Shown: positions 8,352-18,062 of the stretch, in pieces | Layout of the letters: every line of letters starts with the position of its first letter | Numbering within the stretch: the stretch's first letter is position 1 | Origin: CAYFFO01 sp964342485 | Lineage (GTDB): Bacteria > Chloroflexota > Dehalococcoidia > Lucifugimonadales > CAJWER01 | Direction: 5' to 3' | Length of the DNA: 41,167 bases | Assembly (NCBI GenBank): GCA_964342485.1 | Contig: CAYFFO010000018.1 | Span: 1 to 41,167, forward strand | Notes under the pieces: generated by a model | Seen by the model: the letters and a program-made list of their open reading frames with translations, nothing else | Told to the model about the DNA's origin: nothing | Database searches by the model: none | Position numbers and translations under genes: made by a program

Positions 8352-11300
8352 CTATCCTTCACCAAGCCTTAAAATACGCTGCACTGAAATTCGATGTATT
8401 AACCATATGATCCCAAACGTAATTACAGCAAAAACGGCAAGCATAATAGCATAGGTTGTAAGTAAGGCTCCCCAGTTGACCTCTAAAATAAATGGAGGTA
8501 TTACCTGGCCTCCCCAATCATCATGTCCCAAGAATGGCATTATCGTCGCACTGAGTCTTCCACCCATCCAGGTACCAAGTGCCATTCCTACGGCAATGAT
8601 TATGGTCTGTTCAATCCAGACCATTGTTATCAATTGTCCAGAAGATAAACCTATAGTCCTGAGTAATGCAAACTGTAACTGTCGATTACGAAAAGATACA
8701 TATGCGTGTACTAGAAAACCAATACAACTTAGTGCCAAAACTGCTCCAAAAGCGATAAATAATAACGATCTCCAACCAGCTTTTACTAAAGGATCAACTT
8801 TGGAGCCTGAAAGTAATTCCTGCCTTATTTGAACAGACGACTTAGTAAACCCTCTTATCTCATCAATTTTTCCAACCAGTCCAGATTCAAGAGATTCTTC
8901 TCCTTTTGTAGAAATCCAAATCTCGTTGGGATTTAGTGATCTATACCCAGCACCCAGATTTGCATAACTTCTAAGTGTTGTAAGATCAGCCACCAAAAAT
9001 TTCTCATCGGGATCTGTTATTGTAGGAAACAAAGAAACGCTTCCCTGTAACCTCACAGGTACTCTAAAACCACCAACACTTACTTCAAACTGATCCCCGT
9101 TACTATGTCCAGAATCACTCATAAACGATTCACTAGCTAATACAGGGATATGCTCTCTTTTTCTACCATAAAAAATACCTCTGGGCACAAGGGCGCCTCC
9201 TCCTCCCCAGGAAAAAATAGCTGTGTCAGAGTATCCGTCAAATTCTGCTGTCGAATCTTTAAGAATATCTGCCACCGAATCAGCCCCTACTTTCAACACG
9301 CTCCATTCTGAAGTGCCGGTGAACGATTCTAAGACGACCTTTTCTCCACTTGCAGTTTGAACAGATATTTCATCCAGAATTACAGAACCGGATAAAAGCC
9401 TTCTCTCAGTATTAGATTCTTCAACACTCAAAGAAACCAGCGTTAATGGCAAGCTCGACGCGAGGTAAGTACGAGGCCCTGTCCACACCTGTCTTTGAAC
9501 CGTGTAGCCTCGTCCCATACTTGTGGAAGTGTTTCTAATCCTAAGGTCAGTTTCAAGATTTAACCATTCGCTTGACTCCAATTGACCGAGTGTATAAGTT
9601 GCATAATGGCTACGAGCATTTCGTACTCTAGCTTTCACTCTAACCGAACGATGAGGCCTATCTCCTTTTAATCTTACACTCAATACGGTTGCATCCATTG
9701 GCATTTGCAACCCTTTGAGTTCGTTCTCTGGAACAATCGAAGTTAGAAGTTCATTTATTGGGGTATCTGAAAAATCATCTCTAAACCATGCCACTTCCGG
9801 AAATGATGTTGGTTCCATAGCTAAAACGGTAATACTCTGTCCCAGTCCTTTTGAAAGATCGCTACCTCGACTCCTAAATACAGAAGTCACATCAGTCACT
9901 CCCTCAACATTTCCATATGCCTCTGCTATCGTAGGTCTTGGAGTTGGTGACACAAATGGAGTAGGTGTTGGAGTAGGCGTCCGAGACCACCATCGGTGCC
10001 TTACAGGAGGTTTAATATATTCTCTGACGCCATCTAACCGTATATCACTCCCGGTAGAATAAAGAATACGCTCCTCAAAAGATCTATCTAAAGTTGCTCC
10101 AAAACTAGACGCAAATATGCCTAATCCTGCTGTCAAAATAAGCAAAAGAGAAAGCCGGGCATAATGACTTGGATTCCTAGCCATTTGCCAAATGCCGAGC
10201 ACAAGCCCTGCAGGAAGCCAAGATGAAAATAGTCTACTAGCCATACGAATTGCAAGAGGGAACAATCTTAATAATACCATTGCAGAAGCTAGTAACATCA
10301 TCCCTGGTAAAGCCAACAAAAGTTGATTAACAGCCATATCGCCAAAAAGGCGAACCGCAACTACAGAACCTTGCTGAGTAAGCTGTCTAAAAAGCAGTAT
10401 ACATACGAGTAGCAAAACAACATCAATATAATATTTCTGCAAGGCTGAACCAGATGTAGGTCGAGCCAATTGCTGTCTTTGCTTAGTCACAGTAATCCGT
10501 GATGCTTGGATAGCAGGGATAATGAGAGCAATAAAACTAAGGGCCCCACCAATAAAACTCATAGCATATGCAAGTGGTGAAATAGTGGTTACTAGTGGCC
10601 CTCCACCTGTGAGATCAGTAAAAGCCGGTGTATAACCAAACAAACTAATACTCGATGAGGCGAGAATAGGTCCAAGAGCTATAGCTATAGTTGCTATGGT
10701 AAGACCTTCCAAAATGAATACAGTAAGTATCTGTGGGCCAGTAGCTCCCCGGCTTCTGAGAAGTGCTACTTCTCCGCTTCGTTCTTCAACTGTCAAAGAT
10801 GCAAGGGTAGTTACGTAATATAAGATCACTATCGCTATCAGTATCAATACCACAAACATCGGCAACTTACTAAAAAATAATCTCCTGTCATAATCCTTCA
10901 GGGTATTATCTAAAGTCGTTTCTTGCCGGTATGTACCAAGGGACGAAATCATCAAAGCATTCATGGTCTCAATATCAGATAGAGCTTCCATCGAATTATT
11001 AGCATTTATACGACTTGCATCTACAGACAGTAACCAGGCATATGTACTATCCATTCTTGGAAAAGCGGATCCTATGACATTAAAATAGACTTCATCTGCA
11101 ACTAAGAACGGAACAGTTCTAAATGTAGGTCCTGTAGCTGAATTAAGTACTCCGTCTTCCAAATACCAGTATTCGCCACCAGGGATATCCCTTTCAAAAA
11201 TACCTGAGATCACTACCGTTACGCTGGGAGTATCATCATCCCAGTGAGGTACAGCTGAAAGTCTATCTGCTACCCCTACATTAAAGAGTTCAGCTGCATC

Positions 11301-11816
11301 TGAAGGGATGATAGCTTCAATCTCAAGAGGTTGACCTGGATTATTGATTTTAGTTTCTTTAGGAAGGCGACCAGATACCAAGGTACTATGTTGCTCAAGT
11401 TCGGGCAGATATGCGAAATAGGATCTGGCATCATCTTCTCCTGCCATTTGCTCATTACCTACATCAGTCAAAAAGAATGTGAGAGATTTACCAGCTGTGT
11501 ATTGTTCATCAACCATCCAATCAACGTTCTCGTCAATTACAGACTGTGTCAAAGTTGCTACACGCCTATATTCATCTTTAGTAGTTGGACCTTTTGATCC
11601 CTGGATCAAAATATCGATCTCTCGAACAGTTAATTTATCAAGTGCAACTCTAAGTGCCACCTCTCTTAAAGCATCAAAATATATAATAGTTCCCGCCATT
11701 ATGCCGGAAGCTAAAAGCATACCAAGCACAACTGAAGAGAGAAGTTTCCAGCTTGACAAGCTTCTCTTAAAAACTAATTGCCATGCTTCAGAAAGTTTCT
11801 TTATAAAACTATCCAC
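8352..11816 (-). CDS. Giant FtsX-like ABC-type permease with inserted extracytoplasmic jelly-roll-like region (1154 aa)
   Basis: The N-terminal membrane helix (about 22-45) is followed by a MacB-type periplasmic domain. A FtsX core (about 315-445) carries the signature EERSGEVALLRSRGATGPQI. Further helices follow (about 450-580), then a Thr-Pro linker (about 612-629) and a second extracytoplasmic part. Residues about 700-870 look like a carbohydrate-binding-type beta sandwich (VSVRL..., SGSVILDEISVQ, VVLESFTG). A second FtsX core (about 1017-1140) has QLQFALLRTIGLSSGQL. The two-core plan fits the MacB/LolC superfamily, but the inserted sandwich is unusual. No ABC ATPase is adjacent. The start is GTG with GGAG 7 nt upstream. 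It is a paralog of the preceding gene, 103 bp upstream. The cargo is unknown: lipoprotein, lipid, or signalling via cell-wall enzymes are all possible. Confidence 0.75.
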   Translation of the reverse strand: MDSFIKKLSEAWQLVFKRSLSSWKLLSSVVLGMLLASGIMAGTIIYFDALREVALRVALDKLTVREIDILIQGSKGPTTKDEYRRVATLTQSVIDENVDWMVDEQYTAGKSLTFFLTDVGNEQMAGEDDARSYFAYLPELEQHSTLVSGRLPKETKINNPGQPLEIEAIIPSDAAELFNVGVADRLSAVPHWDDDTPSVTVVISGIFERDIPGGEYWYLEDGVLNSATGPTFRTVPFLVADEVYFNVIGSAFPRMDSTYAWLLSVDASRINANNSMEALSDIETMNALMISSLGTYRQETTLDNTLKDYDRRLFFSKLPMFVVLILIAIVILYYVTTLASLTVEERSGEVALLRSRGATGPQILTVFILEGLTIATIAIALGPILASSSISLFGYTPAFTDLTGGGPLVTTISPLAYAMSFIGGALSFIALIIPAIQASRITVTKQRQQLARPTSGSALQKYYIDVVLLLVCILLFRQLTQQGSVVAVRLFGDMAVNQLLLALPGMMLLASAMVLLRLFPLAIRMASRLFSSWLPAGLVLGIWQMARNPSHYARLSLLLILTAGLGIFASSFGATLDRSFEERILYSTGSDIRLDGVREYIKPPVRHRWWSRTPTPTPTPFVSPTPRPTIAEAYGNVEGVTDVTSVFRSRGSDLSKGLGQSITVLAMEPTSFPEVAWFRDDFSDTPINELLTSIVPENELKGLQMPMDATVLSVRLKGDRPHRSVRVKARVRNARSHYATYTLGQLESSEWLNLETDLRIRNTSTSMGRGYTVQRQVWTGPRTYLASSLPLTLVSLSVEESNTERRLLSGSVILDEISVQTASGEKVVLESFTGTSEWSVLKVGADSVADILKDSTAEFDGYSDTAIFSWGGGGALVPRGIFYGRKREHIPVLASESFMSDSGHSNGDQFEVSVGGFRVPVRLQGSVSLFPTITDPDEKFLVADLTTLRSYANLGAGYRSLNPNEIWISTKGEESLESGLVGKIDEIRGFTKSSVQIRQELLSGSKVDPLVKAGWRSLLFIAFGAVLALSCIGFLVHAYVSFRNRQLQFALLRTIGLSSGQLITMVWIEQTIIIAVGMALGTWMGGRLSATIMPFLGHDDWGGQVIPPFILEVNWGALLTTYAIMLAVFAVITFGIIWLIHRISVQRILRLGEG
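9930..9983 (-). repeat. Thr-Pro repeat coding tract in the permease linker
   Basis: The coding strand repeats ACN-CCN codons (TPTPTPTP, then FVSPTPRPT), built from a near-repeated hexamer visible on the plus strand as GGAGTAGGTGTT units. It forms an extended proline-rich spacer between the membrane part and the outer domain. The paralog at 11920-15573 has no such tract, so it may be a slippage-prone, length-variable segment. Confidence 0.7.
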
Positions 11817-11919
11817 TATATAACTCCGCCAATATCCAAATTCTTCGCATAACTATACATAATCCATCTTTACAAAATACTAACATTAATAAGATTGTCC
11901 TGGATTTTTATTATAGTAT

Positions 11920-14900
11920 CTATTCGCCTATTCTAGCCATCGACTGGAGATCTAGGTTACCTAAAGATCTTGAGACTAACAAAATCATTGTTAAGAATAA
12001 AATAATCATTATGCAAAATGTCGGAACTAAAAGTATCCAATCAGTAATTAGAATAAAAGGAGGTGCCACTGATGTTCCTTTATCAGTCACCGCTAAAGAG
12101 CCGACCATTAGTTTACTCATCTGGAATCCAGCCCAACTACCAAGGCCTAACCCAATGATGACTACAGCGAGATGTTCAAAGAAAAGGATTGCTTTTAGTT
12201 GGATTCTAGACAAACCCATAGTCTCTAAGAATCCTATCTCAAATATATTCCTGCTCCTGTACAACAAAAGATAAGCAGTGTAGGTAAAAGCGGAAGAGAT
12301 AAACACAACAAACAGAGCTAACAACACCATAGTTTTCCACCCTGCTCCTACTAAAGGATCAGAGTTGATTGCTTCCAATTCTTTTCCCACATCGTAAATA
12401 TTTGCAGAATATCTAATGAGGTTCTTTATTTGATCTAAAGGATCAGAGTCCGAAAGTTTGTCGACAAAAAATTCATTTGAATTAACAATATAAGCTGACC
12501 CAACCACATTTATATGACTTAAAATAGCTTCCATATCTAACAACATAAAACCATCTATATCTGCCTTCATTGTCGGAAAGTTATCAATAACACCAGCTAT
12601 CTTGACAGGTACTTGCAGCCCAGACAAACGAGCCATCAGCATGTCTCCTGCTTTGACATTTACATTATCAGACAAAGTTGAATTTATGACCGCAGGAATA
12701 ACGCCTGTTACAGGCAATCGATATATTCCCCTGATATTATTGACCGTTTCTTTACCAAAAGAAAACTTAAGTGATTTCTTACCGCCATGTTTATAATCTG
12801 AAATTTCTTCAACTGTATCACTTGACAGTTCGGAACTAGAAATTGGAAGCCAGACAAGAGGACCCTCGAAGTTCTCTATGTTGATTGGGAAATCATCCCC
12901 TTGAACCATTACGTGAACATCATCAATCCAAATTTCACCAGGAGTATTGTTATTTCCCTGCCCAGGCTCTGATAAATGAATTGATATAAGTTCTGCGGGC
13001 AATATTTGTTTTTGGGATATTTGTGTACTTAGGAGCTGCCATCCAGCTGCTCCCTTTACTTTCCCAAGAGATATCGAGTTCAAAGATCCTGATGGAGACT
13101 TTAATAACAACCAAAGAGAGAGATTGCGAAAGTCTCTTTCCGATCTAACCCATACTCCGATTCTATCTGAGTCTTTAGGAATCAAAATAGGTCCGAGACG
13201 CTCAGATATCACAATTTCATTCATTACATCTGGCAGACTTAGATCTGAAAAATCGGAACGGTACCAGCTTAAATTTCCAAATTTTGAAGGTTCTATACCT
13301 AGCAATTCAAAAGAAACTGGCCCAATACTTCCAGTAGATCTGAAAGCTCGTGTTACAGAAGTAACCCCCGGTATAGATTTTACAGCTTTCTCTAGTCCGT
13401 CTAAACCACCAGGTCTATTACTTCTCAAATTGGCTATACGTATATCTGAAGCTACCCTATATAAGACCTGTTCTTTCTGGCTCCTCTGCAACGTACCTCC
13501 TACAGTAGTGGCAAGTAAAGCTAAACCACTTGCTAAAACCAATAACATAATTACCCATGTGTAGTGAGAAGAACTGCGTGACATATGAGACATAGGGACT
13601 GCCATCCAAATTGGAGTCACTGTTCTAATCCACATAAAAAATGAAAATAATGGCTGGGCTAACACAACAAATCCAAAGCCAAGTAAGAATGTGAACTGCA
13701 ATTCATTTGTTTCGGGACTTACTTGCCAATATAAGCCAACAAGAATAGCAATCTGTAACAAATATAGCGATAGTTTAAAATAAATCCTGTTAATCTTACT
13801 AACTATAAAATATGTGGCGCCAAAAGAAATGCATCCTAAGACTACCGTTCCTTGATCTATAGAAAACACTCCTGTCCTTTCGGTCCACAAAATAACAGTT
13901 ATAAAAGCTAAAATCAGGAATCCAATAAAAATATCTATTATCTTGATAGATTCACCAGCAATAAATCGTATACCCAGCGGAAAAAATCTCATGAAGGTTA
14001 AAGCCACAACAACCAAGAATGCCACCGGAGCTATAAGTAGGGTCTCATTAACCTCTACATCTTTAAAAAGACCTCCAGATGCCAATTGCCCACGTGATCT
14101 GAGTTCCCAAAAAATAACCCCTCCAATTAACAAAATAGCTAAATCAATGTTATACCTATGTAAAAATGGTATTGTAGCTGACCTGGCAAATCCAACCCTT
14201 TCTCTAACAACTGATCCTTGAGCTCCAAAAATTAATGGCAGTAAATATAAGGTTATACAGAGTAATACTGCCAAAAATAAAATCATACTTATGTCTGAAT
14301 CGAATTTGACAGGAAGCATCGAATAATTTGTAATATCACTGAAATACGGAAGCAGTCCGGCAAGTTTCACTAAAACTATAGATAAAACAGACCCCATTGC
14401 TGTAGCAATAGAAACAAGAATCAAGCATTCTAACAAGTAAATACGTGCTAATCTGGTAAATCCCACGCCGCGAGATCTTAAAACAGCTGAATCCTTGTCT
14501 CTACTACGCGCCAAATAAATCACAACGGTAACTAAATAGAAAATAATCGTCATAGCCATTAAAACCAGTAAAAGCATTAATGGTACCCTTGTGAAAAAGC
14601 TTCTACGTTCAATTTCTCTTATTGGAATTAACACAGATCTTGCAGAAATGGTTGATTCAGGTACTTTCTTTGAAATTTCTAGCTGCAAGCTTTCAAATTT
14701 TGTTCTGACTTCTGTCAAAGACCATCTCACCAACTTCTCTGGGTTGATGAAAAAAAACCATGCAGGTCGTACTACAGTGGATTGATATAAGTTGCCCACA
14801 TTATTAACTATAGCCTCTCTCCTCACTAATAGACCGATCGGAGGTTCCATTTCATCATCGCTAGCAACCCTGATGCCCTCGGGAGGCGATTCTTCTAAAG

Positions 14901-15573
14901 GAGCTGGGTTCAAAAATATTGTTGCCACTCCCCAATAATCACTACCTGGGTCGTCCGGCTTTATAATCCCTGTGATAGTTACATAAAGCCTTTCCTTCAT
15001 CATTAAATCAGTGGTAACTTCGACCTGTTGTCCAGCAGTTAGCTTGAATCTATCAGCAGTTCCAACACTTATAACTGCCTCAATCTCATTGACCCGAGTA
15101 TTGTCTCCTATTGAACTGTTTGGCAGACGCCCTGAAACTAGAGTCACATTTTCATCAAGGCCCGATAGATGGTGAACAAAACCGCGTGCTACAATTTCTC
15201 CAGTTCCACCCTTTACAGGAATTGGTCGGTCAGGCCAACCTACCAATGAATTAGCTGCTCTAATATAGGTTTCATATCCAATATATGAATCTTCTATGTG
15301 GTCTTGAAATATAGTTACCACTGAATCTTCGGTAACAGACAGTGACTCTGCACTCAGTAACATCGGAGGGCCAAATACATTTATACTAAGCCCATCATCC
15401 GCAATCCGTTCGATGTCTTTTTTAAATGCTAATTGTTCTAAAGAGCGTAAATACATTGGGGCTATAAAAGAAATACTAATCACGCCAATCATGCCGATTA
15501 AAGCCGATAGTAGTAATTGCCAATCCTTTTTTATCCGTTTGGATACTAGTGATTTAAAAGAAATTGTGCTCAA
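11920..15573 (-). CDS. Giant FtsX-like ABC-type permease, paralog (1217 aa)
   Basis: Its layout parallels the downstream permease. There is one N-terminal helix (about 17-40), a MacB-like outer domain, and a FtsX core (about 330-455) with SRDKDSAVLRSRGVGFTRL. A long central membrane region (about 465-690) has more helices than its paralog. The extracytoplasmic part includes a beta-sandwich-like stretch (about 800-925) with IWIDDVHVMV, a turn typical of jelly-roll carbohydrate-binding modules. A C-terminal FtsX core (about 1080-1210) contains NIFEIGFLETMGLSRIQL. No ATPase partner is present nearby. The start is given as TTG, with AGG about 13 nt upstream, and is uncertain. It lies 65 bp downstream of phoU and could belong to the same transcript, which hints at, but does not prove, a phosphate link. 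Confidence 0.75.
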   Translation of the reverse strand: MSTISFKSLVSKRIKKDWQLLLSALIGMIGVISISFIAPMYLRSLEQLAFKKDIERIADDGLSINVFGPPMLLSAESLSVTEDSVVTIFQDHIEDSYIGYETYIRAANSLVGWPDRPIPVKGGTGEIVARGFVHHLSGLDENVTLVSGRLPNSSIGDNTRVNEIEAVISVGTADRFKLTAGQQVEVTTDLMMKERLYVTITGIIKPDDPGSDYWGVATIFLNPAPLEESPPEGIRVASDDEMEPPIGLLVRREAIVNNVGNLYQSTVVRPAWFFFINPEKLVRWSLTEVRTKFESLQLEISKKVPESTISARSVLIPIREIERRSFFTRVPLMLLLVLMAMTIIFYLVTVVIYLARSRDKDSAVLRSRGVGFTRLARIYLLECLILVSIATAMGSVLSIVLVKLAGLLPYFSDITNYSMLPVKFDSDISMILFLAVLLCITLYLLPLIFGAQGSVVRERVGFARSATIPFLHRYNIDLAILLIGGVIFWELRSRGQLASGGLFKDVEVNETLLIAPVAFLVVVALTFMRFFPLGIRFIAGESIKIIDIFIGFLILAFITVILWTERTGVFSIDQGTVVLGCISFGATYFIVSKINRIYFKLSLYLLQIAILVGLYWQVSPETNELQFTFLLGFGFVVLAQPLFSFFMWIRTVTPIWMAVPMSHMSRSSSHYTWVIMLLVLASGLALLATTVGGTLQRSQKEQVLYRVASDIRIANLRSNRPGGLDGLEKAVKSIPGVTSVTRAFRSTGSIGPVSFELLGIEPSKFGNLSWYRSDFSDLSLPDVMNEIVISERLGPILIPKDSDRIGVWVRSERDFRNLSLWLLLKSPSGSLNSISLGKVKGAAGWQLLSTQISQKQILPAELISIHLSEPGQGNNNTPGEIWIDDVHVMVQGDDFPINIENFEGPLVWLPISSSELSSDTVEEISDYKHGGKKSLKFSFGKETVNNIRGIYRLPVTGVIPAVINSTLSDNVNVKAGDMLMARLSGLQVPVKIAGVIDNFPTMKADIDGFMLLDMEAILSHINVVGSAYIVNSNEFFVDKLSDSDPLDQIKNLIRYSANIYDVGKELEAINSDPLVGAGWKTMVLLALFVVFISSAFTYTAYLLLYRSRNIFEIGFLETMGLSRIQLKAILFFEHLAVVIIGLGLGSWAGFQMSKLMVGSLAVTDKGTSVAPPFILITDWILLVPTFCIMIILFLTMILLVSRSLGNLDLQSMARIGE

Positions 15574-15638
15574 GTTTTCAAGTAACCTGGTATCGATTTA
15601 TTAGATTAGCTTATCCCTAAATTAATGCTTAAAGCAAA

Positions 15639-16325
15639 TTAATCGATATCGCGAACGCCAGATGGACCAGCAGGTCTGTTCTCCACTAATTGACCTGTAA
15701 CCAAATATATAGTCCTCTCAGCAATATTTGTAGCCCTATCTCCAATCCTTTCAAGGTCATGTGCAACCCAAATCAAGTAAGTAGCCCTCTTGACCGAGTT
15801 CGGGTCCTTGATCATAAACGCTATCAATTCTTTGTAAACACTGTCATAAAGATCATCAACTTCGTCATCGTCACTTAAAACAGCTCTTGCTGAAACGACA
15901 TCTCTATTAAGTAAAGAATCCAAACTTCTTCTTAACATATCAGATGCTTTAGCACCCATCTTGGGAATGTCAACAAGTGGCTTGAGAGGTGGTTCATCTC
16001 CCATAGCTTTACTTATCTTCGCAACCCCTTCTGCATAATCTCCCATACGTTCTAATTCTTGTGTAATATGCAGGTAAGAAAGGATAGTTCTCAAATCTAT
16101 AGCAAGTGGCTGCTGAGTGGCTATAAGAGTTATACACTTCTCTTCTATTTCAATACACTTGGAATCAATATAATCGTCACCATTAACTACCTCTTCAGCC
16201 AACTTCAAATCGCGACTTTGCAATGATTGAAGGGCCAGGCTAATGGATTTTTCCACCATTCCACCAAGCATCAACATTTCGTCTCGAAGTATCTTCAAAT
16301 CCCGGTCAAAATCAGCTCTAACCAT
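15639..16325 (-). CDS. phoU: Phosphate transport accessory / Pho signalling protein PhoU (228 aa)
   Basis: This is a cytoplasmic all-helical protein that couples the Pst transporter to the PhoR kinase and keeps the regulon off when phosphate is plentiful. It has two PhoU helical repeats, each with the metal-binding E/D-x-x-R-x-x-D pattern: ELERMGDYAE in the first half and DLERIGDRATN in the second. The length and the N-terminal FDRDLKILRDEM are normal for the family. The ATG is preceded by GGGA. The gene follows pstB by 80 bp and completes pstC-pstA-pstB-phoU. Confidence 0.93.
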   Translation of the reverse strand: MVRADFDRDLKILRDEMLMLGGMVEKSISLALQSLQSRDLKLAEEVVNGDDYIDSKCIEIEEKCITLIATQQPLAIDLRTILSYLHITQELERMGDYAEGVAKISKAMGDEPPLKPLVDIPKMGAKASDMLRRSLDSLLNRDVVSARAVLSDDDEVDDLYDSVYKELIAFMIKDPNSVKRATYLIWVAHDLERIGDRATNIAERTIYLVTGQLVENRPAGPSGVRDID

Positions 16326-16405
16326 ATCATTTTCCCATAATTATCGATGCAAATTGAGCATTCTAACACACGTTAAATAAGAATATCTCAAATACAAAGA
16401 ATTTA

Positions 16406-17188
16406 TTAACTGAATCTACCAGTAATATACGCCTCAGTGCGTTCATCTTTTGGTTCTGTAAATATCTGATCGGTGACTCCATGTTCTACTAAGTATCCAG
16501 CACGATTATCATCAACCATCAGGAAAGCCGTTTCATCTGAAACTCTAGCGGCTTGTTGCATATTATGAGTAACAATCAATATTGTTACTGACTGCGATAA
16601 TTCTCTTATAAGTTGTTCAATCGCCAAAGTAGCAATCGGATCAAGAGCAGAGGCCGGTTCATCCATCAGTATTACTTCAGGTTCAACAGCCAAAGCTCTG
16701 GCAATACATAAACGTTGTTGTTGACCGCCTGATAAAGTTTGTGCGCTTTTTCTTAAACGATCCTTTACTTCATCCCACAAAGCTGAACGTACCAATGATC
16801 GTTCCACTGCTTCATCTAGATTACCTGTATAGCCATTTATTTTTAACCCAAACGCTACATTTTCATAAATTGATTTTGGAAATGGATTTGGCTTCTGGAA
16901 AACCATGCCAATTTTAGACCTGATCTCGGTAGAATCTGTATCCTTATCGTAGATGTCGTTCCCATAAAAAGAAATTCCGCCTTGCATTCTGGCTCCGGGT
17001 ATCAGGTCGTTCATTCTGTTAAAACATCGCAAGAATGTGCTCTTGCCACATCCGGATGGTCCAATAAGGGCAGTAACCTTATTTTCTTTAATTTTCATAC
17101 CCACATCTCTCAAAGCATGAAAGTTTCCATACCATACATTAACAGCTTCAGCTTCGAGAACATGTTTGTCAGCAAATTGATCAGTCAT
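16406..17188 (-). CDS. pstB: Phosphate ABC transporter ATP-binding protein PstB (260 aa)
   Basis: This is the ATPase subunit of the high-affinity phosphate importer. Walker A is GPSGCGKST, the Q-loop region is GMVFQKPNPFPKS, the signature is LSGGQQQR, Walker B is VILMDEPASALDP, and the H-loop is IVTHNMQQA. The EAVNVWYGNFHAL start and the PNPFP segment are characteristic of PstB rather than other importers. Its ATG overlaps the end of pstA by 8 nt, so the two are translationally coupled. Confidence 0.96.
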   Translation of the reverse strand: MTDQFADKHVLEAEAVNVWYGNFHALRDVGMKIKENKVTALIGPSGCGKSTFLRCFNRMNDLIPGARMQGGISFYGNDIYDKDTDSTEIRSKIGMVFQKPNPFPKSIYENVAFGLKINGYTGNLDEAVERSLVRSALWDEVKDRLRKSAQTLSGGQQQRLCIARALAVEPEVILMDEPASALDPIATLAIEQLIRELSQSVTILIVTHNMQQAARVSDETAFLMVDDNRAGYLVEHGVTDQIFTEPKDERTEAYITGRFS

Positions 17189-18062
17189 TAGACCTCATTT
17201 GATATTTATTACGTATATACACCGCAATTGTATTCATACTAAGTAATACAACGAGCAAAATTATTATACCTCCAGCTGCTAATCCTCTAAATTCATCCTG
17301 AGGACGAGATACCCAATTATAAATTTGTATAGGTAATACAGTAAATCTATCCATAGGACTACTAGGTATAAATGTCATGTAAACAAGAGCACTGATAGCA
17401 ATAACTGGAGCTGTCTCTCCAATGGCTCTAGACATACCCAGAATGATACCAGTTAAAATACCAGGTGAAGCAAGGGGCAATACAACATTTTTTATTACCT
17501 GCCATTGCGTAGCCCCAAGAGCATATGCTGCATCTCTATACGTCAACGGTACAGCACGTATAGCTTCTCTGGAAGCCAATATAACTATCGGTAGTATCAA
17601 CAGAGACATTGTTAAAGCCCCTGCAAGAAGACTTCTACCCAGAGCCATCCATTGAACAAAAAGCGCGAGGCCTAATAGCCCATATACAATAGACGGTACC
17701 CCAGCAAGGTTAGAAATATTGACTTCAATTATAGTCGTTAATTTGCTCTTTACAGCATATTCTTCCAAATAAATTGCTGCACCTAAACCAACAGGGATAG
17801 TAAATATACCTGTTAAGCCCATTAACCATAATGTACCCATCAAAGACGACTTAAGGCCTGCCTGTTCTGGGTGACGAGAAGGATAGTTCCAGAGTAAATC
17901 TAAACTCAACCACGGTAAACCATCACTAAATACTTGGAAAAGCAGGATAGTCAATCCACCTATACTCGTCAATATCGCAGCAAAAAACAAACTATAAAGA
18001 ATCTTACCGATTAACGATCGAGTAAACTTGGACCTAGAAAACAATTTTGAACTAGTTACCAT
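17181..18062 (-). CDS. pstA: Phosphate ABC transporter permease PstA (293 aa)
   Basis: This is the inner-membrane permease subunit of the Pst phosphate importer, pairing with PstC. It has six predicted helices, and the cytoplasmic EAA-type loop reads YRDAAYALGATQWQVIKNVVLPLASPGI, placing it in the binding-protein-dependent permease family. PstA-like GLPWLSLDLLWNYPSR follows the first helix. I chose the ATG at 18062, which shares its A with the pstC stop codon (TAATG), over an in-frame ATG at 18080 inside pstC; the former gives tight coupling and a normal length. Confidence 0.93.
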   Translation of the reverse strand: MVTSSKLFSRSKFTRSLIGKILYSLFFAAILTSIGGLTILLFQVFSDGLPWLSLDLLWNYPSRHPEQAGLKSSLMGTLWLMGLTGIFTIPVGLGAAIYLEEYAVKSKLTTIIEVNISNLAGVPSIVYGLLGLALFVQWMALGRSLLAGALTMSLLILPIVILASREAIRAVPLTYRDAAYALGATQWQVIKNVVLPLASPGILTGIILGMSRAIGETAPVIAISALVYMTFIPSSPMDRFTVLPIQIYNWVSRPQDEFRGLAAGGIIILLVVLLSMNTIAVYIRNKYQMRSND

